The notes under the pieces were generated by a model. The model ran no database searches. It was not told where the DNA came from and worked only from the letters and a program-made list of their open reading frames with translations. Made by a program: the position numbers and the translations under genes. A stretch of 64,000 nucleotides of DNA. It comes from Laterigemmans sp052161645. Lineage in GTDB: Bacteria; Planctomycetota; Planctomycetia; Pirellulales; Pirellulaceae. Shown piece after piece: positions 45,920 to 54,658 of the stretch. The number at the start of each line of letters is the position of its first letter. Position 1 is the stretch's first letter. The stretch is taken from assembly GCA_052161645.1 (NCBI GenBank), contig CP197414.1; one strand, given 5' to 3'.

Positions 45920-47746
45920 ATGGCATCCCGATTGTCGCTGCGCGGTGGGCGCGGCAAGAAGAGTGGCCGCGGGGGTGGCAGCCGTAAGTCGTTTCTCGTG
46001 GCGACTTGGGACCAGTCCAATCTGTATTACTTATTGGTCACCAATCGTCGTCAACAGTTGACGGCGGTTGACTGGGGCGAGTTGACTAGCGGCGACGTGC
46101 AGCCACCCATCAAACAGTTGGTTGAGCATGTGCAAGCTGCCGGCCATGCGGTCAACCAACTCGCTTTGCTGATGCCGCGGACCCAACTGGAGATGATCAC
46201 GGTTGCCGTGCCGGCTGCCGACGATGATGAATTGACCGCTTTGGTGCAAGCCGAAGTGGAAGGGCAAGTCGGCGATGGTGAACAGACTTTGGTAACCGAT
46301 TATTGTCGCTTGGGCAAACTCCCCGCGGCGACCTCGTTGGGCTCTGAGGAGCCGTCGGAGCTGGCTGTTTCGGCTGTTGCTTTTACCACGGATGCCAGTA
46401 ACGTCGAAGCCTGGCGAAAGTTAGTGGTGGCGAGTCAGTGGCAGTTGATTGGGATCACCTCGCGACAGTTGGCTCCGCTGGAAAGTCTGCGCCGTCAGCA
46501 GGTCTTTCGCGGCCGCGCGTCGATCTTGATCGTGGTCTATGCGGGCGAGGTTGAGCTTTCCTTTTTCCGCGGTGAGCAGCTGACTTTCCTCCGCACGTTT
46601 CGCACCAGCAGCGGTTCCACCAACTCGTTGGCCGAACAGATTCAATTGGAAGTTCAGCGCAGCCTTTCGACCATGGACTTTGCTCAGGATAGTGAACCGC
46701 CCGAGTTATTATTGTTGAGCCGCGAAGGGCATTCGCAAGTATCGAATCGTAGTGCGGTGGCGGATGCAGATGATGACCCGCAGGCGTTGGATGATGATGA
46801 TTGGCGGGACTTGTATCAGGCGCTCGATGCGCGTCGCGTGCGGTTGGAGATTCCGCTGGAGCCCGGTATCGAGATGGCGGGCAAGGCTGCGGGCGGACCC
46901 GATCCGGCGCTGGTCGGTGCCGCGTTGGATTTGGCAGAACATCAATTGACGGTTGATTTGCTGAATCCAAAACAACCAGCCAAACCGCCCAACGTGGTGT
47001 TGCGTTGGAGTCTCATCGGCGGGCTGGCGGTGGCCGCTTTGATCACCGTGGCTTTCTTGATGTGGGCTGACGTCCGCGCCTTGCAAACCCAATTGGCGGA
47101 GGGGCAGGAGGAGTTAAAGTCTGCCAAGGAAGTGGCCAACAAGTTGCAAGAGAAAGCGGATGAAACTCGTTATGTGCAAAACTGGTTGGGAGATCAAGTT
47201 GATTGGTTGGCGAAACTCAAGCGACTCTCCGATCAGTTCCCCAGCGGACAAGGTGCTAACGTGCGGAGGTTGACCGCCGCGGCCACTGGGGAAGCGGGGG
47301 TGTTCGATATTTCGCTGCAAGTTAGCGATCCCAGCCGCGTGGCTGAATTGGAAAATCGGCTTCGCGAAGCGGGCTTTTCAGTCACTAGTCAACAGATCAG
47401 TGAGCAAGGTGGTAACGCCGAGTATCCTTGGCAATTGGAAGCCAGGATCGGATTTCCTTTGACCCCGCTCGATGAACGCGAGGAGGCTTTTGTTGCCGCG
47501 GCCAGTCCGTTAGTCAGCTCGGATGCCGGTGCGGAAGCCAGTTCGGAAGCAGAAACGTCCCCTGCAGAAACCCCGGCTGCTGAGACTCCAGCAGGCACCG
47601 CGGAGGATGACGGAAATCTTTCACCTGCTGACGGAGAGCTTCCATTAGATGCAGGGAATCTACCAGCGGGAGATGAGCCTGGGGAAGTGCCAGAAGCGGA
47701 GAGTCGGGCGGTTGAGGATGCTGGCGAGTTGGAGGGGCGATCATGA
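45920..47746 (+). CDS. GspL-like type II secretion protein
   Basis: A 608-residue protein from the ATG at 45920; the frame is open from 45815 but the extension shows no conservation signal. After a basic Gly-rich N-terminus comes an actin-like domain similar to PilM/GspL (FLVATWDQSNLYYLLVTNRR, LALLMPRTQLEMITVAVPAA, LTALVQAEVEGQVGDGEQTL). One membrane segment is at about residues 357-380 (LIGGLAVAALITVAFLMWA), then a coiled coil (LQTQLAEGQEELKSAKEVAN) and a ferredoxin-like periplasmic domain. A Glu/Ala-rich acidic tail of about 80 residues closes it. It would link GspE to the periplasmic parts. It shares ATGA with the next gene. Confidence 0.82.
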   Translation: MASRLSLRGGRGKKSGRGGGSRKSFLVATWDQSNLYYLLVTNRRQQLTAVDWGELTSGDVQPPIKQLVEHVQAAGHAVNQLALLMPRTQLEMITVAVPAADDDELTALVQAEVEGQVGDGEQTLVTDYCRLGKLPAATSLGSEEPSELAVSAVAFTTDASNVEAWRKLVVASQWQLIGITSRQLAPLESLRRQQVFRGRASILIVVYAGEVELSFFRGEQLTFLRTFRTSSGSTNSLAEQIQLEVQRSLSTMDFAQDSEPPELLLLSREGHSQVSNRSAVADADDDPQALDDDDWRDLYQALDARRVRLEIPLEPGIEMAGKAAGGPDPALVGAALDLAEHQLTVDLLNPKQPAKPPNVVLRWSLIGGLAVAALITVAFLMWADVRALQTQLAEGQEELKSAKEVANKLQEKADETRYVQNWLGDQVDWLAKLKRLSDQFPSGQGANVRRLTAAATGEAGVFDISLQVSDPSRVAELENRLREAGFSVTSQQISEQGGNAEYPWQLEARIGFPLTPLDEREEAFVAAASPLVSSDAGAEASSEAETSPAETPAAETPAGTAEDDGNLSPADGELPLDAGNLPAGDEPGEVPEAESRAVEDAGELEGRS

Positions 47747-48768
47747 ATCAGCGAACGATGTTGTTGGCCGCGGGAGCTGGGGCGGTCTTCTTGTTGTTTT
47801 TGTTGGACAAAGGGTACCGCGATTACATCGAGGTGCCGACGCAGCGAATCGAAGGGCAATTGGATGCGTTGGCGGGCGAGTTGGATGAAGCGAATCGGGC
47901 TCAAGTGATGGGGCGGCGGTTGGCCAAGCAATTGGACGAATACGCAACCCGAGCGTTGCCTTACGAGCCGGCGCTAGCTCGTTCGCGGTATCGGGAATGG
48001 TTGTTGCAATTGATGGAGCAGCATCAAATGACTTCGGCGGCGATTGATGCGGAGTCGCCACGTGTGATCGAGGTGCGGGGCCGCGTCAACCGGCGTCAGC
48101 GCCGCAAGGTGGGGCACAGCATCACTTACACGTTACGAGCTCGTACGACGTTAGCTCGGCTGACCGATTTTCTGCATGATTTTAACCATTCGGCGCAATT
48201 GCATAAGATTCGTCGGTTTGGTTTGACTCCCTTGGTCGACGGCAATCAGCTCGATTTAAATTTAGTGGTTGAAACGATGACTTTGGAAGCAACGGAACGA
48301 AGCGAAGAGTTATCGGCTATAGTGCGCGATGATACGACTTATGTGGCTCGTGCTGAATATGATGATTTTGTCGAACGTAACTTATTTGCTCGAGGGTTTT
48401 CTAAGTCGTTGGGGCAGATACGTTTGAACGCGATCACGACGAACCGCGAGGGACTTCCGGAGGCGTGGTTTGCGGTCGGTTCGCCGCCACAGACACAGCG
48501 GATCAGTGCAGGCGATTCACTGCAGCTGCCGTTGCATCGAGTGACATTGGTATCGTTTGCGGAGCGGCGCGTAGCGTTAACCGTGAATGGATTAGAATGT
48601 TCGATTGAGTTGGGCCAGACATTGGCCGATGTATTCGATCAGGGGGATGCTGCGAGCGGAGAAGTTTCCGAGGAAGCGGAGCAGTCGCCCAGCGATCGGC
48701 CTTCCGTGGAGACCGAGCCAGCCCCGGCGGGTGCCGCAGTCGCTGCCACTGGATCAGGAGTTGAGTAA
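47743..48768 (+). CDS. GspM/PilO-like protein with GspC/PilP-like C-terminal domain
   Basis: A 341-residue bitopic protein. Residues 5-21 (TMLLAAGAGAVFLLFLLDK) are a signal anchor, followed by a coiled coil (RIEGQLDALAGELDEANRAQ) and a PilO/GspM-type domain (about residues 90-190, with TTLARLTDFLHDFNHSAQLH). After YDDFVERNLFARGFSKSL, the C-terminal part has RISAGDSLQLPLHRVTLVSF and RRVALTVNGLECSIELGQTL, similar to the HR/PDZ-less GspC or PilP fold. It may therefore combine GspM and GspC roles. Its start overlaps the GspL-like stop by 4 bp and its stop overlaps the next start (TAATG). The Ala/Pro/Glu-rich tail looks disordered. Confidence 0.75.
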   Translation: MNQRTMLLAAGAGAVFLLFLLDKGYRDYIEVPTQRIEGQLDALAGELDEANRAQVMGRRLAKQLDEYATRALPYEPALARSRYREWLLQLMEQHQMTSAAIDAESPRVIEVRGRVNRRQRRKVGHSITYTLRARTTLARLTDFLHDFNHSAQLHKIRRFGLTPLVDGNQLDLNLVVETMTLEATERSEELSAIVRDDTTYVARAEYDDFVERNLFARGFSKSLGQIRLNAITTNREGLPEAWFAVGSPPQTQRISAGDSLQLPLHRVTLVSFAERRVALTVNGLECSIELGQTLADVFDQGDAASGEVSEEAEQSPSDRPSVETEPAPAGAAVAATGSGVE

Positions 48769-49412
48769 TGCTGAGCAAGAATGTTTGTCGAGCGATGAAG
48801 GTGTGCCTGTTGGTCTGCGGCGTATGCGGCTGTGCGTCGGAGGCGAGTGCTCAGCTGTTTGGTGAACGCACGTTAGGGGGCCCGATTCAAGGGCGTCGCA
48901 ATGCCAGGGCGGCGGCGGCTCCCGCAGCCGATGCGGGTACGTTGCAAGGTAACGAACGATTTCTGCGCGACAATCGTTCTCGCAATGCGTTTGTGGGTTC
49001 CGATCGGCGTTCTTTGCAAGGTTTTGTTGGTAGTGGGCAAGCGATTGGTGTGGGGCGCGTGCAGGCGGCAACTGAAACATTGACACCGCCCCCCGATCCT
49101 AGCCGGCGTTTGAATCGGCCTTATCCGAAGCTGGCCGCCGATCAGATGTACTTTCCGCGTTTCGTCTTCGATGCGGGGGAGGTGGCCGCGGAGAATCGCT
49201 CTGGCGTGATGTTTGCTAAACAGGCGACTCAAATTAGCGAGCGGTTGACGAAGATTTCTGGTCAGCCCGTGGCGGTCCTGTTTGCTGATGGACGAGCCGT
49301 CTTGAGAGGTCGAGTGGCGAGTGAGGCGATGGCGGAAAAGCTAGCGATTATCGCCTCGTTTGAACCGTCCGTTGACGCGATCGAAAATCAATTGATCGTC
49401 GCCCCGCAGTAG
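48768..49412 (+). CDS. Secreted BON-like protein, last gene of the secretion operon
   Basis: A 214-residue protein with a signal sequence (MKVCLLVCGVCGCASEASAQ) that could also be a lipobox, LVCGVCGC. The middle is of unknown type (NERFLRDNRSRNAFVGSDRR). The C-terminal 60 residues, VAVLFADGRAVLRGRVASEA through VDAIENQLIVAP, resemble a BON domain. The same ending, EVENQLVVAP, is found in the protein at 62916-63539. The start overlaps the previous stop as TAATG, so it belongs to the operon. It is a candidate accessory factor in the periplasm or at the outer membrane. No established gsp name fits. Confidence 0.72.
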   Translation: MLSKNVCRAMKVCLLVCGVCGCASEASAQLFGERTLGGPIQGRRNARAAAAPAADAGTLQGNERFLRDNRSRNAFVGSDRRSLQGFVGSGQAIGVGRVQAATETLTPPPDPSRRLNRPYPKLAADQMYFPRFVFDAGEVAAENRSGVMFAKQATQISERLTKISGQPVAVLFADGRAVLRGRVASEAMAEKLAIIASFEPSVDAIENQLIVAPQ

Positions 49413-49424
49413 ATGTTTGTCGCC

Positions 49425-49610
49425 GGGCTCCCGCCCTGCTTTTCTCGTTCCCAGGCTCCCGCCTGGTAACGCACTGCTTGGGAGGTTCCTGCCTCCGGGT
49501 TCTTGCCTCCGGGTTTTTCGCTCTGAGTGATTTCGTGGTTCCACCACGACAGGCGTGAGCCTGCTTTGCATCTCGTTCCCAGGCAGGAGCCTGGGAACGA
49601 GGGAATGAGC
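49425..49610. repeat. Palindromic dispersed repeat, copy 1
   Basis: Contains CTCGTTCCCAGGC-AGGA-GCCTGGGAACGAG (stem 49572-49584 with 49589-49601, 13 bp) and an imperfect second palindrome near 49445. It is nearly the same, over about 180 bp and in the same orientation, as 51667-51850 on the other side of the CocE-type gene. The large hairpin could stop transcription from the secretion operon. Confidence 0.92.
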
Positions 49611-49702
49611 TTGGGAGGGGCATGTGGCTGACTAAGGTGACCTGGCAATGTATGCTGTGCTTGCTGACCGAAGATTGTTCACACCTGGGAATTAATTGAC
49701 TG

Positions 49703-51658
49703 ATGAAATTGCCACCGAGAATCTACAACTCTGTTTGCTTGCTGCTGGGCTTGATGGTGGGGGGCGCGGTAACGGCGGCCGAGCCGTTGACCCGAGCGGA
49801 AAAAATTCGCACCAATTATGCTAAGTTCGAGACGATGATCCCGATGCGGGATGGGGTCGAGCTTTTTACGTCGATCTACGTCCCTTACACGCTCGACGTG
49901 AACGCCAAGTTCCCAATTTTGATGGTGCGAACTCCGTATAGCTCAGGGCCTTATGGTGCAAATGTGTACCGGGGTGCCTTGGGGCCATCGGAAGCGTTCG
50001 AGGATGAGCGGTTTATTTTCGTCTACCAAGATGTGCGAGGGCGATACATGTCGGAGGGTGAGTTCGTCAATATGCGTCCTCACATTGCTGATAAGACCGG
50101 CAAGCAGATTGATGAGAGTTCTGATACCTATGATACGGTGGAATGGCTGATCCAGAACGTGCCTCGCAACAATGGTCGCGTGGGGCAATGGGGTATCTCC
50201 TATCCTGGTTTCTATACGGCGGCCGGTTGCATTGACTCGCACCCGGCGTTGAAAGCTGTGTCCCCGCAGGCGCCGATCGCCGATTGGTTCTTCGATGACT
50301 TTCATCGCAACGGCGCGTTTGTGTTGCCGATGGCTTTTTCTTTCTTTAGTTCCTTCGGTGTCGATCGCCCGCAGCCGACAGCGCTTTCGAATCCTGGCTT
50401 TCCCTTTCCCACCAAAGATGGATACCAGTTTTATTTGGACCTGGGACCGCTGGCAAACGTCAATGAGAAATACTTTCATGGTGAGATCGATTTTTGGAAC
50501 GCGCTGGCGGAGCATCCCAACTATGATCAATTTTGGCAATCGCGAAACTTGCTGCCCCATTTGAAAAATGTGCACGCCGCGGTCTTGGTTGTGGGAGGTT
50601 TGTTTGACACGGAGGATTTGTATGGTCCGCTGAGTATTTATCAAAGTATCGAGCGCAACAATCCAAACACGCAAAACAGCTTGGTGATGGGCCCTTGGTA
50701 CCACGGTGGTTGGAATCGCACGCCGGGACGCGAGTTGGGGGACGCTGATTTTGATTTCAGCACCGCGGAAATCTATCGTAACCAGATCGAGTTGCCTTTC
50801 TTTGTAGAGACCCTCAAAGGTGACGGTCCGCCCCAGTTGCCCGAAGCGACGATTTTTGAGACGGGCGCCAATCGTTGGCGAATGTATGAGGCTTGGCCAC
50901 CCCGGCAAGCCCAATCTGCACAGTTAGCATTCGCCGCGGCAGGTAGATTGGCTAATACGGTGCCCGACCAGCCTGAGGCGGAACCCGCCCCTAGCGACTC
51001 AAAGGTGCCAGCGCCCACGGTGGACATGACTCCCTGGCTGAGTGACCCTAGCAAGCCGGTGCCATATACCGAAGAAATTACCACCCGGTGGGCCAGGGAT
51101 TATATGACCGAGGACCAGCGTTTCGCGGCGCGTCGTCCTGATGTGTTGGTATTTCGCGGGGAAGTTTTAGCGGAAGATTTGACCTTGGCTGGTCCGCTCG
51201 AAGCCGATTTATACTTCAGTACCAGCGGTGCCGATGCTGATTTGATCGTCAAGTTGATCGATGAGTATCCCGGGCAAGCTCCCACGCGAGCCGATCACCA
51301 AGCGTTTGATAACGATTATCCCAGCGGACGGCAGCAGTTGGTGCGGGCCGGAGTGATGCGGGCTCGTTTTCGAGATAGCTTTGAGAACCCTTCGCCGTTG
51401 ACTCCTGGCAGCGTGACCAAGGTGCAAGTGCCACTGCGGGATGTGCATCATACTTTTCGCAAGGGGCACCGCGTGATGGTGCAGATTCAAAGCAGTTGGT
51501 TTCCTTTCATTGATCGGAATCCACAAACTTGGGTGCCGAACATTTTTGCCGCTGAGGAGGCTGACTTTCAGCCGCAGATCCATCGGTTGTTCCACAGCCA
51601 GCGGTATCCCAGCCAACTGCGTTTCTTGCAACTGCCGGCTGCTTTTGAGGCTAAGTAG
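49703..51658 (+). CDS. Secreted CocE/NonD (peptidase S15-like) hydrolase
   Basis: A 651-residue alpha/beta hydrolase of the X-Pro dipeptidyl-peptidase S15/CocE family, close to alpha-amino acid ester hydrolases. The signal peptide is LLLGLMVGGAVTAAEP. MIPMRDGVELFTSIYVP and PILMVRTPYSSGPYG start the domain. The catalytic Ser is in GQWGISYPGFY (about residue 165), the Asp probably in VGGLFDTEDLYG (about 301), and the His in GPWYHGGW (about 334). The C-terminal jelly-roll domain includes ADLIVKLIDEYPGQ and RKGHRVMVQIQSSWFP. It is likely a periplasmic or extracellular esterase/amidase. The gene stands alone between two copies of a palindromic repeat. Confidence 0.94.
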   Translation: MKLPPRIYNSVCLLLGLMVGGAVTAAEPLTRAEKIRTNYAKFETMIPMRDGVELFTSIYVPYTLDVNAKFPILMVRTPYSSGPYGANVYRGALGPSEAFEDERFIFVYQDVRGRYMSEGEFVNMRPHIADKTGKQIDESSDTYDTVEWLIQNVPRNNGRVGQWGISYPGFYTAAGCIDSHPALKAVSPQAPIADWFFDDFHRNGAFVLPMAFSFFSSFGVDRPQPTALSNPGFPFPTKDGYQFYLDLGPLANVNEKYFHGEIDFWNALAEHPNYDQFWQSRNLLPHLKNVHAAVLVVGGLFDTEDLYGPLSIYQSIERNNPNTQNSLVMGPWYHGGWNRTPGRELGDADFDFSTAEIYRNQIELPFFVETLKGDGPPQLPEATIFETGANRWRMYEAWPPRQAQSAQLAFAAAGRLANTVPDQPEAEPAPSDSKVPAPTVDMTPWLSDPSKPVPYTEEITTRWARDYMTEDQRFAARRPDVLVFRGEVLAEDLTLAGPLEADLYFSTSGADADLIVKLIDEYPGQAPTRADHQAFDNDYPSGRQQLVRAGVMRARFRDSFENPSPLTPGSVTKVQVPLRDVHHTFRKGHRVMVQIQSSWFPFIDRNPQTWVPNIFAAEEADFQPQIHRLFHSQRYPSQLRFLQLPAAFEAK

Positions 51659-51666
51659 TGGCAGCG

Positions 51667-51880
51667 TTCTTGCTTTCCTCGTTCCCAGGCTCCCGCCTGG
51701 GAACGCACTGCTTGGAGGCTCCCGCCTCCGGTTCTTGCTTCGGGTTTTTCGCTCTGAGTGGTTTCGTGGCTCCACCACGACAGGCGGGAGCCTGTTTTGC
51801 ATCTCGTTCCCAGGCAGGAGCCTGGGAACGAGGGCTGGAGCCTGGGAACGAGGGCTGGAGCCTGGGAACGAGGGAATGAG
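51667..51880. repeat. Palindromic dispersed repeat, copy 2
   Basis: The counterpart of 49425-49610. It has a GTTCCCAGGC-TCCC-GCCTGGGAAC hairpin near 51682 and a perfect 13-bp-stem hairpin at 51803-51832. The terminal AGGGCTGGAGCCTGGGAACG unit is repeated, so this copy has grown. The remaining 110 bp before 51993 contain no recognised gene. Confidence 0.92.
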
Positions 51881-51992
51881 AGTTCAGTGCGGCCAAGTGA
51901 GTCACTGATGGTTGTCAGAGCGGTAGCTTAGGTTATTGTGGATGTCCGTGCTCTGGCACTTGGGTTCGTTTGCTTTTTCTTGAGGGATCAAC

Positions 51993-53324
51993 ATGCTGCG
52001 GTTTTTTGTCTTGACGGGGTTGCTCGCTGGCAGCTTTGTCTGCGGTGGCAGAGCGGAGGCAGATGAGCCTCAGCGAACTGCTTTTGTGGGTGGCCGCTTA
52101 ATACCAGTCGACGGGCCGGAGATTCCCGATGGCGTGTTGCTGATTCAAGGTGATAAGATCGAGGAAGTTGGCAGCCGGGGGGAAGTTTCGATACCGCCCG
52201 GGACGCGACTAGTCGACGTCAGTGGTCAAACCATTATGCCAGGCTTGGTTTGCACGCACAGCCACATTGGCGGCGTGGGAGCGGCTGATCGCAGCGGGCC
52301 TATTCAGCCTGGCGTTCGCGTGATGGACTCGGTCAACGTGCGTGATCCGGGTTTCAAGCGAGCACTCGCCGGCGGACTGACTTCGCTGAACATCATGCCC
52401 GGCTCGGGGCATTTGATGAGCGGGCAAACGATTTACGTCAAGCTGCGATGGGGCGCTGGTATGCCTAAGACGATTGAAGATATCGCTTATACCGATGCCC
52501 AAGGCGACATCATGGGTGGGCTGAAAATGGCCAACGGCACGAATTCAATTGGCGATGCGCCCTTTCCGGGGACCCGCGGCAAGAGTGCTTACCTCGTGCG
52601 TGAGAAATACCTCAAAGCGCAAGAGTATCGTGATAAGATTCGCCGAGCGGGTGATGACGCCAGCGCGTTGCCGCCGCGTGATCTGGACTTGGAAACGCTG
52701 GTTGAAGTTTTGGAAGGCAAACGCATTATCCATCATCACACGCACCGGGCTGATGATATTATGACCGTGCTTCGACTGAAGTCGGAGTTCGGCTTTCGCG
52801 TGGTGTTGCACCACGTCAGTGAAGCTTGGAAGATTCCCAGTGAGATCGCTGCGGCCGATGTCCCCTGCTCTGTGATCCTGGTCGATTCGCCGGGGGGCAA
52901 ATTGGAAGCGCGGCATTTGCTGTTTAAGACGGGCCGCGTGTTGGAGGAAGCCAACGTGCAAGTTGCTTTTCACACGGATGACTGGATCACCGATTCGCGA
53001 GTCTTTTTTCGCATGGCCGCTCTGGGTATTCGAGCTGGTATGAGTCGCGAGAAGGCGCTCGAAGCGCTGACGATCGTGGGGGCCAAAATGATCGACTTGG
53101 ACGACTCGATTGGCACGCTAACGCCCGGCAAAGATGCTGACTTTGTCATCCTTTCGGGAGACCCTTTTAGCGTCTACACGAAAGTCCTCGAGACTTGGGT
53201 GGAAGGCACGCGGGCGTTTGATCGCAGCGATCCGCGAGACGAGTTGTTTGCCGAGGGTGGTTTCGGCGCGGGGTCAGAAACCGAACCATACATGTGCTGC
53301 ATCTCGCAGGGGGTGAGCCAATGA
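51993..53324 (+). CDS. Secreted amidohydrolase, metal ligands present
   Basis: A 443-residue amidohydrolase-superfamily protein with signal peptide (FFVLTGLLAGSFVCGGRAEA). The start of the beta-sandwich is AFVGGRLIPVDGPEIPDGVL. IMPGLVCTHSHIGG has the H-x-H motif (about residues 88-91). IIHHHTHRADDIM and FRVVLHHVSEAW offer the later His ligands, and VAFHTDDWITDS the catalytic Asp. LTPGKDADFVILSGDPFS closes the fold. The arrangement resembles imidazolonepropionase-like secreted proteins found in pairs. Its stop overlaps the start of the next gene (ATGA at 53321), so the two are coupled. The substrate is unknown. Confidence 0.9.
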   Translation: MLRFFVLTGLLAGSFVCGGRAEADEPQRTAFVGGRLIPVDGPEIPDGVLLIQGDKIEEVGSRGEVSIPPGTRLVDVSGQTIMPGLVCTHSHIGGVGAADRSGPIQPGVRVMDSVNVRDPGFKRALAGGLTSLNIMPGSGHLMSGQTIYVKLRWGAGMPKTIEDIAYTDAQGDIMGGLKMANGTNSIGDAPFPGTRGKSAYLVREKYLKAQEYRDKIRRAGDDASALPPRDLDLETLVEVLEGKRIIHHHTHRADDIMTVLRLKSEFGFRVVLHHVSEAWKIPSEIAAADVPCSVILVDSPGGKLEARHLLFKTGRVLEEANVQVAFHTDDWITDSRVFFRMAALGIRAGMSREKALEALTIVGAKMIDLDDSIGTLTPGKDADFVILSGDPFSVYTKVLETWVEGTRAFDRSDPRDELFAEGGFGAGSETEPYMCCISQGVSQ

Positions 53325-54658
53325 GCCCTATTAGAAAAATGAGCCTTTTAAAGCTGCAGTTACCAAGAGTCAGCGTGCTGTGCTGCGGGTTGAGCGTGTT
53401 ATGCCGAGGTTTAATGGTGTGCGCGTTGCTTGTGTCTCCTTGCCAAGCAGCGGAGGCGAATGATTTGGTCGTGCGGGGCGAGCGGATCCACACGATGGAA
53501 GGCAAACTGATCGAGCAGGGAGTGATCGTGATTCGCGGCGGCAAGATTCGCCAGATTGGGACCGCCGATTCGATTACCATCCCGGCTGACCTACCAGTAT
53601 TGGAAGCTAATGTTGTCACGCCCGGTTTGATCGATGCGCACTCGGTCGTCGGACTGGCTGGGATTTTGAATCAAGATGAGGACCAAGATCAACTGGAAGG
53701 CTCGTCTCCCATTCAGCCGCAGTTGCGAGCCATCGATGCTTACAACCCGTTTGATCCGTTGATCGAATGGATTCGAGAGTTTGGAGTCACCACGGTCCAC
53801 ACCGGGCACGCGCCCGGCGCGTTGATCAGCGGCCAAACGATGATCGTTAAGACGGTCGGTAATTCGGTCGAGGAAGCGGTGATCAATCCGGCCTTTGGTG
53901 TCGTTTGTACGCTGGGCGAAAGTGGCCTGGCAAGTGGAGGAAAAAGCCCTGGGACTCGCGGCAAGATGATGGCCATGTTGCGCCAAAAGTTGATCGAAGC
54001 CCAGCATTATCAAGCGGAACTCGACGCGCAACAAACGTCAGCGGAGAAACCTGAGGATGACTCGCCAACTGCGGGTGGTTCTGCGAGTGGACCGGCACGC
54101 AACTTGGAGTTGGAAGCGTTGGCTCAGTGTTTACAAGGCGAGTTAAAGTTAATAATCCATGCCAACCGGTCGGTCGATATTCGCAACGCACTGCGTTTAG
54201 CGGAAGAGTTCCAACTGCAGATCGTGCTGGACAGTGCCGCCGAGGGTTATCTGTTAACTGACGCGTTGTTGGCGGCTGAGGTTCCGGTGTTGGTGCATCC
54301 GACCATGTCGCGAGCGACCGGGGATCGCGAAAATTTGACGTTTCGCAACGCGGCGTTGCTGGCCGACGCCGGCGTGCCGGTGGCACTGCAAAGTGGTTAC
54401 GAGGCCTACGTGCCGAAGGTCCGCGTTGTCTTGTTTGAAGCGGGAGTGGCCGCCTCCCATGGGTTTGGGTTCGAGCGTGCGTTGGCAAGCATCACAATCG
54501 ACGCCGCCAAAATGTTGGGAATTGACGGGCGCGTGGGGTCCTTGGCGGTCGGTAAAGATGCTGATCTAGCCCTTTATGATGGTGATCCGTTTGAGTACAC
54601 CACGCATTGCGTCGGCGTGGTCATCGATGGGGTGGTCGTTAGCCAGCAGAATCGCTGA
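53321..54658 (+). CDS. Amidohydrolase paralogue with degenerate metal site
   Basis: A 445-residue relative of the preceding protein. The start in the ATGA overlap is preferred over an earlier in-frame codon at 53294. A signal peptide ends near SPCQAAEAN. The fold markers NDLVVRGERIHTMEGKLIEQ and LAVGKDADLALYDGDPFEYT are kept. The H-x-H motif has become AHSVVG, the later His-bearing VLHH position is IVLDSA, and the HTDD motif is ALQSGYEAY; only IIHANRSVDI retains its His. The binuclear metal site is therefore mostly lost, and it may act as a non-catalytic partner of the upstream enzyme. Its end overlaps the convergent LysR gene by 20 bp. Confidence 0.87.
   Translation: MSPIRKMSLLKLQLPRVSVLCCGLSVLCRGLMVCALLVSPCQAAEANDLVVRGERIHTMEGKLIEQGVIVIRGGKIRQIGTADSITIPADLPVLEANVVTPGLIDAHSVVGLAGILNQDEDQDQLEGSSPIQPQLRAIDAYNPFDPLIEWIREFGVTTVHTGHAPGALISGQTMIVKTVGNSVEEAVINPAFGVVCTLGESGLASGGKSPGTRGKMMAMLRQKLIEAQHYQAELDAQQTSAEKPEDDSPTAGGSASGPARNLELEALAQCLQGELKLIIHANRSVDIRNALRLAEEFQLQIVLDSAAEGYLLTDALLAAEVPVLVHPTMSRATGDRENLTFRNAALLADAGVPVALQSGYEAYVPKVRVVLFEAGVAASHGFGFERALASITIDAAKMLGIDGRVGSLAVGKDADLALYDGDPFEYTTHCVGVVIDGVVVSQQNR

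Noticed and set aside
49341..49648. Small minus-strand frames with SFPGSCLGTR-like sequence
   Set aside because: They are translations of the palindromic dispersed repeat seen again at 51651-51905.
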